This document shows positions 7,613 to 14,655 of a stretch of DNA of 55,247 nucleotides, piece after piece. Origin of the DNA: Palsa-739 sp035532535 (GTDB lineage Bacteria > Actinomycetota > Thermoleophilia > Gaiellales > Gaiellaceae); the NCBI GenBank assembly GCA_035532535.1, contig DATKQT010000017.1, forward strand, positions 1 to 55,247, in the 5' to 3' direction. Numbering within the stretch: the first letter of the stretch is position 1; each line of letters starts with the position of its first letter. Under the pieces are notes generated by a model. The model saw only the letters and a program-made list of their open reading frames with translations, did not search any database and had not been told where the DNA came from. The position numbers and the translations under genes were made by a program.

Positions 7613-8064
7613 TGCTCCGCGTCGTCGCTGTGGCGGCGGCCGCGCTCGCGCTCGCCGGCCCGGCCGCGGCCTGCGTGCACCCGAAGACGTCGCTCTCGTA
7701 TCTCGAGGGCCAGATCATGTGCCCGACGTGCCACACGACGCTCGACATGTCGGAGGCGCCGGCCGCGCAGCAGATCAAGGCGCAGATTTCGAGGCGCATC
7801 GCGGAATGCTGGTCGGCGAAGCAGATCGAGACCGAGCTCGTCGGCAACTTCGGGCAGGGGATCCTCGCCGCCCCGCCGCACAAAGGGTTCGACCTGCTCG
7901 CGTGGTGGCTGCCGCTCGGCGGCGTGCTCGCGGGCGCCCTGCTGCTCGCCGTCGGTGTGTGGCGGTGGAGCCGGACACATGAGCCCGAGCCGCCCGAGAC
8001 GGAGCACGAGACCGATCCGGAGACCGAGCGGCGCCTCGACGAGCTGCTGGCCCGGCTGGACTGA
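7612..8064 (+). CDS. ccmH: Cytochrome c biogenesis protein CcmH/NrfF-like
   Basis: 150 aa. A signal sequence (1-20) is followed by the CcmH redox motif C37-P-T-C40, a helical bundle (about 45-95), a transmembrane helix (about 103-121) and an acidic C-terminal tail. CcmH keeps the haem-binding cysteines of apocytochrome c reduced and presents it to the ligase. It is coupled at both ends by one-base overlaps (TGATG). It is a System I component next to a CcdA, a mix found in some actinobacteria. No CcmF or ResB gene is in the window. Confidence 0.85.
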   Translation: MLRVVAVAAAALALAGPAAACVHPKTSLSYLEGQIMCPTCHTTLDMSEAPAAQQIKAQISRRIAECWSAKQIETELVGNFGQGILAAPPHKGFDLLAWWLPLGGVLAGALLLAVGVWRWSRTHEPEPPETEHETDPETERRLDELLARLD

Positions 8065-8774
8065 TGGTCGTCCGGCTCGTCGTCGCGTTCGCAGCGGGGT
8101 ACGCGTCGGTCGTCACGCCATGCGTCCTGCCGCTCGTGCCCGGCTACCTCTCCGCCGTTTCCGGGGTCGATCCGGACGAGCTCGGCCGCGCCGGATCGGC
8201 GCGCCGCATCGCAGTCGCGAGCGTCCCGTTCATCCTCGGCTTCACGCTCGTCTTCGTCGCGGTGGGCGCTGGCGCCGCAGCGATCTCGAACGTCGTCACC
8301 CCGAACTCGCAGGCCGACATCGCCGGGTTCGTCCTCGTCGTGATCGGGCTCGCGTTCGTCGGCCTGCTCCCCGTGCCGGAGCGGGTGATGGCTCCAGGCC
8401 TCATCGTCGGCGCGCGCAAGCGCGGGTCGCGCGCCCTCCTCGGCGGCGCCTTCGCCGTCTGCGCGGCGCCGTGCATCGGCACCGTGCTCGCCGCGGTGCT
8501 CGTGCTCGCGAGCGACACCGGCACCATCCTGCGCGGGGCTGCGCTCCTCGCCGTGTATGCGCTCGGCCTCGGGGCGGCGTTCCTCACGGCGGGCCTTGCG
8601 TTCGGCCGGGCGATGAATGCGTTCCGCTGGATCCGGAACCGCTACACGATCATCCAGGTCGCGAGCGGCGTGACGCTCGTCGCCCTTGGGCTGCTCCTCT
8701 TCTTCCACCGGGATTGGTGGCTGCACGTCGCGGTGAACCGCGCGCTAGATGCCATCGGGCTGACGTCCCCCTAG
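8064..8774 (+). CDS. ccdA: CcdA/DsbD-type membrane electron transporter
   Basis: 236 aa with six predicted transmembrane helices. The two redox cysteines sit in TPCVLPL (Cys20) and CAAPCIG (near residue 137), the paired helix-start cysteines of the CcdA family. It moves reducing equivalents from cytoplasmic thioredoxin to extracytoplasmic partners, here presumably the TlpA-like and CcmH proteins encoded just upstream. It starts with ATG 8064 in a TGATG overlap. The last 30 nt overlap the convergent DUF309 gene. Confidence 0.9.
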   Translation: MVVRLVVAFAAGYASVVTPCVLPLVPGYLSAVSGVDPDELGRAGSARRIAVASVPFILGFTLVFVAVGAGAAAISNVVTPNSQADIAGFVLVVIGLAFVGLLPVPERVMAPGLIVGARKRGSRALLGGAFAVCAAPCIGTVLAAVLVLASDTGTILRGAALLAVYALGLGAAFLTAGLAFGRAMNAFRWIRNRYTIIQVASGVTLVALGLLLFFHRDWWLHVAVNRALDAIGLTSP

Positions 8775-9068
8775 ATCGAGCGTCTCGAGCAGCGCGGCGA
8801 GCTGTGCCCGCAGCGCGGCGACTTCGACGCCGAGGTGCTCCGGCTCGTAGGCCTCGAGCCGCCTGATCGCCTTCTCCAGCTGGCGGGCTGTCGCCACCGG
8901 CCGGCCGCGGCCGTGCTGGTACCAGGCGACCGCCACGTGGATGAGCCCCTGGTAGAAATCGCGCTCCTCGGCGGGCGCCGCGCGCCACACGAGCTCGAGC
9001 TCCTCGTGCGCCTCGAAGAACCGGCCGGCGCGGATGTGCTCGAGCCCCGTCTTGTACGGGTCGGCCAT
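8745..9068 (-). CDS. DUF309 family protein
   Basis: 107 aa, soluble and all-helical. It carries the DUF309 signature: HIRAGRFFEAHEELELVW, then EERDFYQGLIHVAVAWYQHGRG. The conserved His/Glu pattern (EAHE, GLIH, WYQH) is compatible with metal binding, but the molecular function is unknown. It converges with ccdA (30-nt overlap) and diverges from the receiver-like gene at 9088 with 19 nt between start codons. Confidence 0.85.
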   Translation of the reverse strand: MADPYKTGLEHIRAGRFFEAHEELELVWRAAPAEERDFYQGLIHVAVAWYQHGRGRPVATARQLEKAIRRLEAYEPEHLGVEVAALRAQLAALLETLDLGGRQPDGI

Positions 9069-9075
9069 TCCCCTC

Positions 9076-9081
9076 TAACCT
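9076..9081 (+). promoter_or_regulatory. -10 hexamer TAACCT for the receiver-like gene
   Basis: TAACCT ends 6 nt before GTG 9088; no SD is present, which suggests a leaderless transcript. Confidence 0.55.
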
Positions 9082-9087
9082 TGTCAT

Positions 9088-9393
9088 GTGGCCACGATCC
9101 TGCTGTGTGGGGTCGACTTGTTCTTCCGGGGAAAGCTCGAGGCGCTGCTGCCAGGGCACCGCCTGGTCACCGTCGATCACACGGACGATCCCGACCTCGT
9201 CATCTGCGACATCTCGCGGATCGAGCCCGAGGAAGTGGCAGACACCTACCCGGACGTCCCGATCATCGGCTACACGAACCACACCGACACCGCAGGGCTC
9301 CGCGCAGCCCACGCCGCCGGCTTCGACCAGGTGCTCGCCAAGTCGGCGCTCGTCGAGCGTGCGCAGGACATCGTCGTCGAGCTCCTGCCGTAG
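9088..9393 (+). CDS. Receiver-like (CheY-fold) single-domain protein
   Basis: 101 aa. The predicted alternation of strands and helices (ATILLCGVDLFFRGKLEALL, VICDISRIEPEEV, PIIGYTNHTD, VLAKSALVE) resembles a receiver domain with an Asp in VICDIS and a Lys in LAKS at the expected places. The N-terminal acidic pair is reduced to one Asp. No output domain is present. It is probably a small signalling or scaffold protein with no adjacent kinase. The stop TAG uses two bases (AG) of the repeat element that begins at 9392. Confidence 0.6.
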   Translation: MATILLCGVDLFFRGKLEALLPGHRLVTVDHTDDPDLVICDISRIEPEEVADTYPDVPIIGYTNHTDTAGLRAAHAAGFDQVLAKSALVERAQDIVVELLP

Positions 9394-9555
9394 AGGCTCT
9401 CACAGAATGACGTTCGTCGATCCGGGCGCAATCGGCGAGTGCGATGCAAGGACGCAGGGAGGCCCGATAGTTGCACTATCGGGCCGACTGAGGACGCGGC
9501 AGCGCGCCGCCGAGTGTGGCCGGGCGACACAATCGTGCATCGTGTGAGAGCCTCT
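9392..9555. repeat. MITE-like repeat with perfect 13-bp terminal inverted repeats
   Basis: A 164-bp element bounded by AGAGGCTCTCACA (9392-9404) and its exact inverse TGTGAGAGCCTCT (9543-9555). At its centre is a perfect 11-bp stem with a 3-nt loop (9461-9485). The left 71 bp match the copy at 120-198 in inverted orientation, 69/71 identical. It has no coding capacity. The left end supplies the last two bases of the upstream stop codon. No clear target-site duplication was found. Confidence 0.88.
9461..9485. terminator. Perfect hairpin inside the repeat element
   Basis: GGCCCGATAGT and ACTATCGGGCC flank a TGC loop, giving an 11-bp uninterrupted stem. It has no T-tract, but as RNA it would be very stable and could end transcription of the receiver-like gene. 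It may equally be just the structural core of the element. Confidence 0.5.
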
Positions 9556-9592
9556 CAGCCGGTTCTCCCGGTGTCCCGGCGGGCGCGTCCTC

Positions 9593-9598
9593 TACAGT
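9593..9598 (+). promoter_or_regulatory. -10 hexamer TACAGT for the ferredoxin gene
   Basis: TACAGT ends 7 nt before GTG 9606, 37 bp outside the repeat element; no SD is visible. Confidence 0.5.
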
Positions 9599-9605
9599 TG
9601 GCGCC

Positions 9606-9911
9606 GTGACCTACATCATCGCCGAGCCCTGCATCGACATCAAAGACCTCTCCTGCGTCGACGTCTGTCCGGTGGACTGCATCCACCCGGGCGACCGGAT
9701 CCTCGTCATCGACGCGGAGGAGTGCATCGACTGCGGGGCATGCGAACCGGAGTGCCCGGTCGAGGCGATCTTCCCGGAGGACGCGCTCCCGGACAAGTGG
9801 AATGCGTTCGTCGAGATCAACTACGCATACAACAAGGGCATCGGCGTCGTGAACGAGCTCACCGAGAAGTACGCGGTCGAGAACGACGTCCACAACGAGC
9901 CCATCGAGTAG
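9606..9911 (+). CDS. fdxA: 7Fe ferredoxin (3Fe-4S / 4Fe-4S), FdxA type
   Basis: 101 aa. The cysteine pattern is that of seven-iron ferredoxins: C9, C17, C21 and C25 in the first half, and C40-x2-C43-x2-C46-x3-C50-P in the second. The C-terminal extension (about 60-101, PDKWNAFVEINYAYNKG) matches mycobacterial-type FdxA. It acts as a soluble electron carrier. GTG 9606 is chosen over an upstream in-frame start at 9516, because the shorter form starts exactly at the conserved MTYIIAEPC and sits 7 nt behind a -10-like TACAGT. Confidence 0.92.
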   Translation: MTYIIAEPCIDIKDLSCVDVCPVDCIHPGDRILVIDAEECIDCGACEPECPVEAIFPEDALPDKWNAFVEINYAYNKGIGVVNELTEKYAVENDVHNEPIE

Positions 9912-9934
9912 CGCGTAGTCCGCGCCGAGCGGGG

Positions 9935-9940
9935 TACGCT
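9935..9940 (+). promoter_or_regulatory. -10 hexamer TACGCT for the VOC gene
   Basis: TACGCT ends 6 nt before GTG 9947; no SD is present. Confidence 0.55.
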
Positions 9941-9946
9941 CCGGAC

Positions 9947-10600
9947 GTGAACCCGACGAAGCTCGATCACGTCGCTTTTTGGCTTGCCGACCGGGACGCG
10001 ATCGCGGACTTCGCGGCTGCGGAGCTCGGCATGCACGTCATCGAGCGCACGGACGCGTTCACGCTCGTCGGGGCGGACGCGCGCCGCGGCAAGCTGACGC
10101 TGTTCGCGGCCGAAGGGCCGCGTGAGCGCGGTGCGTTGAAGCACGTCGCGCTGCGTGTGGCTCGGCTCGAGCACGGCGAGCGCTGGTTCGACCTCGCGGA
10201 GGGCGTGCGCATCGGCGTTGTCGAGGGCGAGACCGACCTCGACTACGACCTCGACCACGTCGCGTTGTTCTCCGCCCATCCGGAGGCTGCGGTGGCCGCG
10301 TACGTCACGCTCGGATTCGATCCCGCGCCGGTCGGCCCATCGGGATTCCCGCGCGTCGAAGTCGGCGGCGCCTGGGTGGAGTTTCACCCCGGCGAGCCCG
10401 GCAACCCGGAACGGCCGCTTCTGAACCACATCGCGGTGCTCGTCGACTCGGCGGACGAGCACATCGCGGCAGCCAACGACTTGGGCGTCGAGATCGACAA
10501 CGTCGTCGACGCGCCGAACACGTACGCGGTGTTCCTGCGCGGGCCGGAGAACGTCCGCATCGAATACGTCGAGCACAAGCCGACCTTTTCACTCACCTAG
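9947..10600 (+). CDS. VOC-superfamily (glyoxalase/dioxygenase-like) protein
   Basis: 217 aa built of two VOC modules. The first (about 4-75) starts KLDHVAFWLADRDAIADFAAAELGM and the second begins around DYDLDHVALFSAHPEAAVAAYVTLGF. A further metal-ligand segment is NHIAVLVDSADEH, and RIEYVEH lies at the end. His/Glu positions for a divalent metal are plausible (LDHVA, NHIA, IEYVEH). The substrate is unknown. It starts with GTG 9947 and is probably monocistronic. Confidence 0.8.
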   Translation: MNPTKLDHVAFWLADRDAIADFAAAELGMHVIERTDAFTLVGADARRGKLTLFAAEGPRERGALKHVALRVARLEHGERWFDLAEGVRIGVVEGETDLDYDLDHVALFSAHPEAAVAAYVTLGFDPAPVGPSGFPRVEVGGAWVEFHPGEPGNPERPLLNHIAVLVDSADEHIAAANDLGVEIDNVVDAPNTYAVFLRGPENVRIEYVEHKPTFSLT

Positions 10601-10604
10601 GAAG

Positions 10605-10645
10605 GTCTGGCGGAATGGCGCGACACAGCCACTCTTTCGCCAGAC
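10605..10645. promoter_or_regulatory. 8-bp inverted repeat overlapping the flavoprotein promoter
   Basis: GTCTGGCG (10605-10612) and CGCCAGAC (10638-10645) are perfect inverse arms separated by 25 bp. The right arm overlaps the -10-like CAGACT (10641-10646), which ends 6 nt before ATG 10653. It could be an operator for a dimeric repressor or the terminator hairpin of the VOC gene. Confidence 0.4.
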
Positions 10646-10652
10646 TCTCCTG

Positions 10653-11636
10653 ATGCTGATTGCCGGATCCGGCATGGCCGGGCTCGTCGCCGCCGTGCGC
10701 GCCCGCGAGCTCGGGCTCGAGCCGGTGGTGATCGAGAAGGGGTCGCGCGTGGGCGGGTCGATGCTGCTCTCCAGCTGCGTCGTCTGGAGGCATCTCGAGT
10801 GGGAGGACTTCCGCGCCGACTGCCCCGGCGGCGACGAGGCGCTGCAGCGGCTCGTGTGGGAGCGACTCGACGATGCGCTCGCGTGGCTCGTCTCGCTTGG
10901 CGCCGAGCCCGTCTGGGATGACACGGAGAACCCGCGGACGACCGGGAAGCGCTTCGACGCCCATGCGCTCACCGACCTGCTCGCAGCGCGCGTCGACGTG
11001 CGGCTCCAGGCTTCGCTGCCGGCCGATGCCGAGCCGCCGGTCGTGCTCGCCACAGGTGGCTTCGGCCGCCGCCTGGCCGAGGAGCGCGGTCTCCTCCTGC
11101 GTGCCAATCCGTGGAGTGCAGGCGATGCGCTCGACTGGAGCCTCGCCCGCGGCGCGTCGATCACGACGGGCATGGGGGAGTTCTACGGCCGCGCGATGCC
11201 GGCGCGCCCGGCGCGCATCCGCGAGGAGGACTTCGTCCCGCTCGCGCAGCTGTATGGAAGCGAAGCGCGCGTTCTCACCGACGACGGCCGCGACATCACG
11301 CCGCGCAAAGTGGCGTGGCACGAGAACGACCTTGCGCAGCTCATCGGCCCTAGCGCGTGGTACGTCGTCGAGCGCACGAACGAGCGCATCGAGGCGGCGC
11401 GCGCTGTCGGTGGAACGGTGGTCGTGCGCGACGATGGGCGGCTAGCCGTGCATGTGGCCGCGGGCGTGACGCACACGATCGGCGGGTTGCTCGTCGACGA
11501 CCATGCGCGCGTCGTCGGGCTCGACGGTGTCTGGGCGGCCGGCGTCGACGCCGGCGGCATCGCAACCGGCGGCTACTCGAGCGGGCTCGCGCAGGCGCTC
11601 GTGCTCGGCCTGGCGGCAGCGGAAGACGCGGTCTAG
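10653..11636 (+). CDS. FAD-dependent oxidoreductase (fumarate reductase/KstD-like)
   Basis: 327 aa. The N-terminal Rossmann fold has the dinucleotide motif GSGMAG and the acidic end of strand 2 (VVIEKGSRVGGSM). The C-terminal FAD-binding segment is GVWAAGVDAGGIATGGYSSGLAQALVLG. The segment between is shorter than in typical 450-550 aa FAD_binding_2 enzymes, so the substrate cap is reduced. It probably dehydrogenates or reduces a small organic substrate; the identity is unknown. The start is the first ATG, with no SD. It converges with the 61-aa gene, a 4-nt overlap. Confidence 0.78.
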   Translation: MLIAGSGMAGLVAAVRARELGLEPVVIEKGSRVGGSMLLSSCVVWRHLEWEDFRADCPGGDEALQRLVWERLDDALAWLVSLGAEPVWDDTENPRTTGKRFDAHALTDLLAARVDVRLQASLPADAEPPVVLATGGFGRRLAEERGLLLRANPWSAGDALDWSLARGASITTGMGEFYGRAMPARPARIREEDFVPLAQLYGSEARVLTDDGRDITPRKVAWHENDLAQLIGPSAWYVVERTNERIEAARAVGGTVVVRDDGRLAVHVAAGVTHTIGGLLVDDHARVVGLDGVWAAGVDAGGIATGGYSSGLAQALVLGLAAAEDAV

Positions 11637-11818
11637 GCCTGCGCGAGGTACGCGCACGCGCGCCGGTCGCCCGGGAGGGGCGAGACCGCGACTTTCGTCA
11701 CGCGTAGGACGCGGCCGTCCTGCTCGATCTCGGCGCCGACCTCCGGGACGTCACCGGGCTCTTCCTGCAGCTCGTAGCCGGACGTCTTCCAGACGAAGAG
11801 GAGGTGGCCTTCCGCCAT
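11633..11818 (-). CDS. Small uncharacterised protein
   Basis: 61 aa (MAEGHLLFVWKTSGYELQEE and so on), likely a small beta-rich fold. It lies 13 nt downstream of the histidine kinase gene on the same strand and may be co-transcribed. A TAGGAT hexamer 10 nt upstream of its ATG could also give it a separate start. No family is recognised. Confidence 0.55.
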   Translation of the reverse strand: MAEGHLLFVWKTSGYELQEEPGDVPEVGAEIEQDGRVLRVTKVAVSPLPGDRRACAYLAQA

Positions 11819-11831
11819 GGCGGCGCGGATC

Positions 11832-12488
11832 CTACTCGCCACGCGGGTACGTCGGAAGGACGAGCCGCATCGTCGTCCCCACGCCGCCGCTATCGACGTG
11901 CATCGCGGCGCCGAGTGTCCGCGCCCGCTCCCGCAGCACCTCGAGCGACCGTTGCCGCCGCTCTCCGGGGGCGTCGTCGGAGATCTCGATCTCGAGCCCG
12001 CCTTCGTCCTTCGCGGGCCGCACCCGCACGGAGAACACGGATGGCGGTCCGCGGCGAATCGCACCCTCGAGCGCCTCGCGCACGATCGCGTACAACGCCG
12101 CCTGCGTGCGCTCGCTGAGCGCCTCGGCGGCGGCCGCGTCGATCTCCACGGCGATGCCGTGCGCCACGCCGCGGTCGTCGCCGAGCGCCGAGAGCGCCAC
12201 ACCGAGACCGTGGTCGCGCAGGACGACCGGCTCGAGGTTGAACGAGAGGTTGCGGAGCTCGCCGATCGTCGTCCGCGTCCGGGCGAGCGCTCGCTCGAGC
12301 ACCTCGCCGGCCTGCTCCATCTCGCCGCGCTGAAGGAAGTTGAGCGTCGCGTCGAGCATCAAGGCGACACCGGCGAGCGACTGCACGGGCCCGTCGTGGA
12401 GGAAGAGCGCGATGCGGCGTCGCTCGTCCTGCTCGACTGCGAGGATCTCCTCGGTCGGATCGCGCCGCGCGGGCTCGTCCTTGTCCAA
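11832..12488 (-). CDS. Soluble NarL-type histidine kinase, degenerate ATP lid
   Basis: 218 aa with no transmembrane or sensor domain. A HisKA_3 dimerisation helix carries the phosphoacceptor in RRIALFLHDGPVQSLAG (His near residue 31), followed by a HATPase region (about 120-213). The N-box, normally REAL-x-N, reads REALEGAIRRG with Gly for the Asn. The G1 region is SDDAPGE rather than D-x-G-x-G. It may bind ATP weakly or act mainly as a phosphatase. It starts 2 nt after the response regulator stop, so the two form an operon. Confidence 0.82.
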   Translation of the reverse strand: MDKDEPARRDPTEEILAVEQDERRRIALFLHDGPVQSLAGVALMLDATLNFLQRGEMEQAGEVLERALARTRTTIGELRNLSFNLEPVVLRDHGLGVALSALGDDRGVAHGIAVEIDAAAAEALSERTQAALYAIVREALEGAIRRGPPSVFSVRVRPAKDEGGLEIEISDDAPGERRQRSLEVLRERARTLGAAMHVDSGGVGTTMRLVLPTYPRGE

Positions 12489-12490
12489 GG

Positions 12491-13117
12491 TCAGTCGATG
12501 ATCGCTTCTCGCAGCGCGATCGCGACCGCGTGCGTGCGCGTGTCCGCCTCGAGCTTGGCGAGGATGTGCCGCACGTGGCTCTTCACGGTCTCCTGGCTGA
12601 TGAAGAGCTTCGTCGCCACATCGGCGTTCGACATGCCGTCGGCGAGGAGCTGGAGGATCTCGCGCTCCCGCGTCGTCAGCATCTCCTCCTTGTCCTTGCC
12701 GGAGAGGAACGCGGGCATGAGCGCCGGGTCGACGTAGCCCTCGCCGTCGGCGACCTTCTCGATCGCGCGGACGAGTGTCTCGTGCGGCGCCTCCTTGAGG
12801 ATGTAGCCCTTCGCGCCGGAGTCGAGGCCGCGGCTGAGCAGGCTGCGCTCGCTGTACGCGGTGAAGATCAGGACCGCGACGTTGGGATCCTGCTCGGTGA
12901 GGAGCTTCGTCGCCTCCAGGCCGTCCATGCCCGGCATGCGCACGTCCATGATCACGACGTTTGGGCGCCTGCGCTCGGCCAGGGCGACGGCGCTCTCGCC
13001 GTCCGCCGCCTCGCCGATCACGCGGACGTGTGGCGCACGCGACAAGGACAGGCGCAGGCCTTCGCGCACCACTTCGTGGTCGTCGACGATCAGGACGGTG
13101 ATCTCAGAGGAGGCCAA
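12491..13117 (-). CDS. NarL/FixJ-family response regulator
   Basis: 208 aa. The receiver domain (about 6-122) has the acidic pair D12-D13, phosphoacceptor D58 (VIMDVRMPGMDG) and a Lys in YILKEAP. The C-terminal LuxR-type HTH (about 143-203) contains LTTREREILQLLADGMSNADVA and ETVKSHVRHIL. No ATG or GTG precedes the conserved ITVLIVDDHE, so TTG at 13117 is taken as start. A TACAAT hexamer (13130-13135, minus strand) lies 12 nt upstream. It is partnered with the kinase encoded immediately downstream. Confidence 0.88.
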   Translation of the reverse strand: MASSEITVLIVDDHEVVREGLRLSLSRAPHVRVIGEAADGESAVALAERRRPNVVIMDVRMPGMDGLEATKLLTEQDPNVAVLIFTAYSERSLLSRGLDSGAKGYILKEAPHETLVRAIEKVADGEGYVDPALMPAFLSGKDKEEMLTTREREILQLLADGMSNADVATKLFISQETVKSHVRHILAKLEADTRTHAVAIALREAIID

Positions 13118-13189
13118 GGCGGGAAGACGATTGTATGCCTGCGTTCCGACGGCGAGGTACAAATCGGGCTTCGTGGCCGGAAACCCGCC

Positions 13190-13723
13190 TTGAACGTGCT
13201 GCTCCTCGTCGTCGGCGACGCCTCGCCGGAGACGATTCGGCAGTCGCTCGCAGGCGGTCCGTGGCGCGTGCTCGTCGTCGCGCCGACCGTCGTCGGCCCG
13301 CTCGACTGGCTCTCGAACGCGGAGGAGGGCGCACGGCTGCGAGCCGAGGTCCGCGGCCTCGAAGCGGAGCGCGCGCTCGAGGGCCTCGTGCCCGTGACGA
13401 GCGTGGCCGGCGACGTCGACCCGGTGCAGGCGGTTGCCGACGCATTGGCCGAGTTCCCCGCGACCGAGATCCTCGTCGCGGGCGCGTCGGCCGACCTCGA
13501 CCTCGAGCGCGCACTCGCCGTGTTCCATCTGCCGGTCCGGAGGCTCGGGCCGCCACCACGCGCACGTGCGCGCGTCAACCTCCGCATCCGGAAGCTCGCC
13601 GGCGGCCGCGATCCAGGTGCGCTCGTCGCGCTCATCCTCGGAATGAACGTGGCGCTGATGATTGCCGCGATCGTGCTCTCGCTCTTCGCGCTGTTCGTGC
13701 TCTGGCTCGTCGGCGCGTACTGA
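13190..13723 (+). CDS. Membrane-anchored USP-like protein
   Basis: 177 aa. The N-terminal part alternates strands and helices in the manner of a universal-stress/nucleotide-binding fold (NVLLLVVGDASPETI, WRVLVVAPTV, EILVAGASADLDLE, ALAVFHLPVRRL). A basic linker then leads to one C-terminal transmembrane helix (about 150-176, LILGMNVALMIAAIVLSLFA). The start is TTG 13190 or GTG 13196. It diverges from the response regulator with 72 bp between starts. The function is unknown. Confidence 0.6.
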   Translation: MNVLLLVVGDASPETIRQSLAGGPWRVLVVAPTVVGPLDWLSNAEEGARLRAEVRGLEAERALEGLVPVTSVAGDVDPVQAVADALAEFPATEILVAGASADLDLERALAVFHLPVRRLGPPPRARARVNLRIRKLAGGRDPGALVALILGMNVALMIAAIVLSLFALFVLWLVGAY

Positions 13724-13724
13724 G

Positions 13725-14627
13725 CTACACAGCGAGGCTGAGCTGCTCGGGATCGTCCGGCGGTTCGAGGCGCACGCGCCGCCGGTCGCGCACGCCGTGC
13801 GACCGCGCAAGCTCGCGCACCTGCTCTCGCACCGGGTTCGTTTTCTCCGCCGGGAGGTACGCCCGCCGCGCGTACAGCTGCTCGTACCTCGGCAGCAGCT
13901 CCGGCCAGTCGCGCTCGAGCGCGCCGAGGAAGTGCTCCTTCGTCCCGGGCTTGAGATACAGGAGGTTCGCCCACACGCCGGTCGCACCGGCGGCGCGCGC
14001 TGCGCGCACGACGTCGGCGAGCAGCTCCGGCTTGTCGCTCAGGCCGGGGAGGATGGGTGCCATGCCGACGCCGGTCTTGATCCCGGCGTCCACGAGCTGC
14101 CGGAGCGCGCGCAGCCGCTGGTGCGGCGGCGCGGTGCCAGGCTCGGTTCGCCGCCAGATGTCGACGTCGAGCGTCGGGATGGAGAACGTCACGCTCACCT
14201 CGGCCCGCCGCGCCGACTCGGTGAGCATGTCGAGGTCGCGCACGATCATCGGGCCGCGCGTGATGATCCCGAACGGGTTCGCCGCTGCGGACAGCACCTC
14301 CAGGCATGCGCGTGTCAGTCGGTAGCGGCCCTCCGCCGGCTGGTACGGGTCGGTGGCCGCACCGATGGCGATCCCCTCGCGCTGCCACGACGGCCGCGCG
14401 AGCTCGCGGCGCAGCACCTCGGCCACGTTCGTCTTGACGCGAATGCTCGCGCCGTAGCGCTCGTCCGCGGGCCGGTCGGCACGCAGCTCGAATGCACGGA
14501 CGTAACAGAACGTGCACTGGTGCGCGCAGCCCATGTACGGGTTGAGCGACCACCCGAACGGCATGCCCTGGACTCGATTCAGCGCGGAGCGACAGGGCTC
14601 TTCGCGATACTCGACTCGCATCCCCAT
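13725..14627 (-). CDS. Radical SAM protein, SplB-like (Rv2578c-type)
   Basis: 300 aa. The radical SAM cluster motif is C-x3-C-x2-C (GCAHQCTFCYVR, about residues 33-44). Further features are IGAATDPYQPAEGRYRLTR and ITRGPMIVRD, typical of spore-photoproduct-lyase-like proteins such as mycobacterial Rv2578c. The enzyme class uses S-adenosylmethionine and a 4Fe-4S cluster; the substrate is unproven but the family is linked to DNA damage. ATG 14627 lies just downstream of a perfect LexA-type box (14640-14653), which fits damage-inducible expression. Confidence 0.85.
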   Translation of the reverse strand: MGMRVEYREEPCRSALNRVQGMPFGWSLNPYMGCAHQCTFCYVRAFELRADRPADERYGASIRVKTNVAEVLRRELARPSWQREGIAIGAATDPYQPAEGRYRLTRACLEVLSAAANPFGIITRGPMIVRDLDMLTESARRAEVSVTFSIPTLDVDIWRRTEPGTAPPHQRLRALRQLVDAGIKTGVGMAPILPGLSDKPELLADVVRAARAAGATGVWANLLYLKPGTKEHFLGALERDWPELLPRYEQLYARRAYLPAEKTNPVREQVRELARSHGVRDRRRVRLEPPDDPEQLSLAV

Positions 14628-14639
14628 GGGCAAGCTTAT

Positions 14640-14653
14640 CGAACATACGTTCG
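14640..14653. promoter_or_regulatory. LexA/SOS box
   Basis: CGAACATACGTTCG is a perfect 14-bp palindrome that fits the Gram-positive LexA consensus CGAAC-N4-GTTCG (also CGAACRNRYGTTYG). It lies between the divergent starts at 14627 (radical SAM, minus) and 14656 (metallo-hydrolase, plus). It overlaps the edge of a minus-strand -10-like GATAAG (14635-14640), so bound LexA would block transcription of the radical SAM gene. Confidence 0.75.
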
Positions 14654-14655
14654 CT

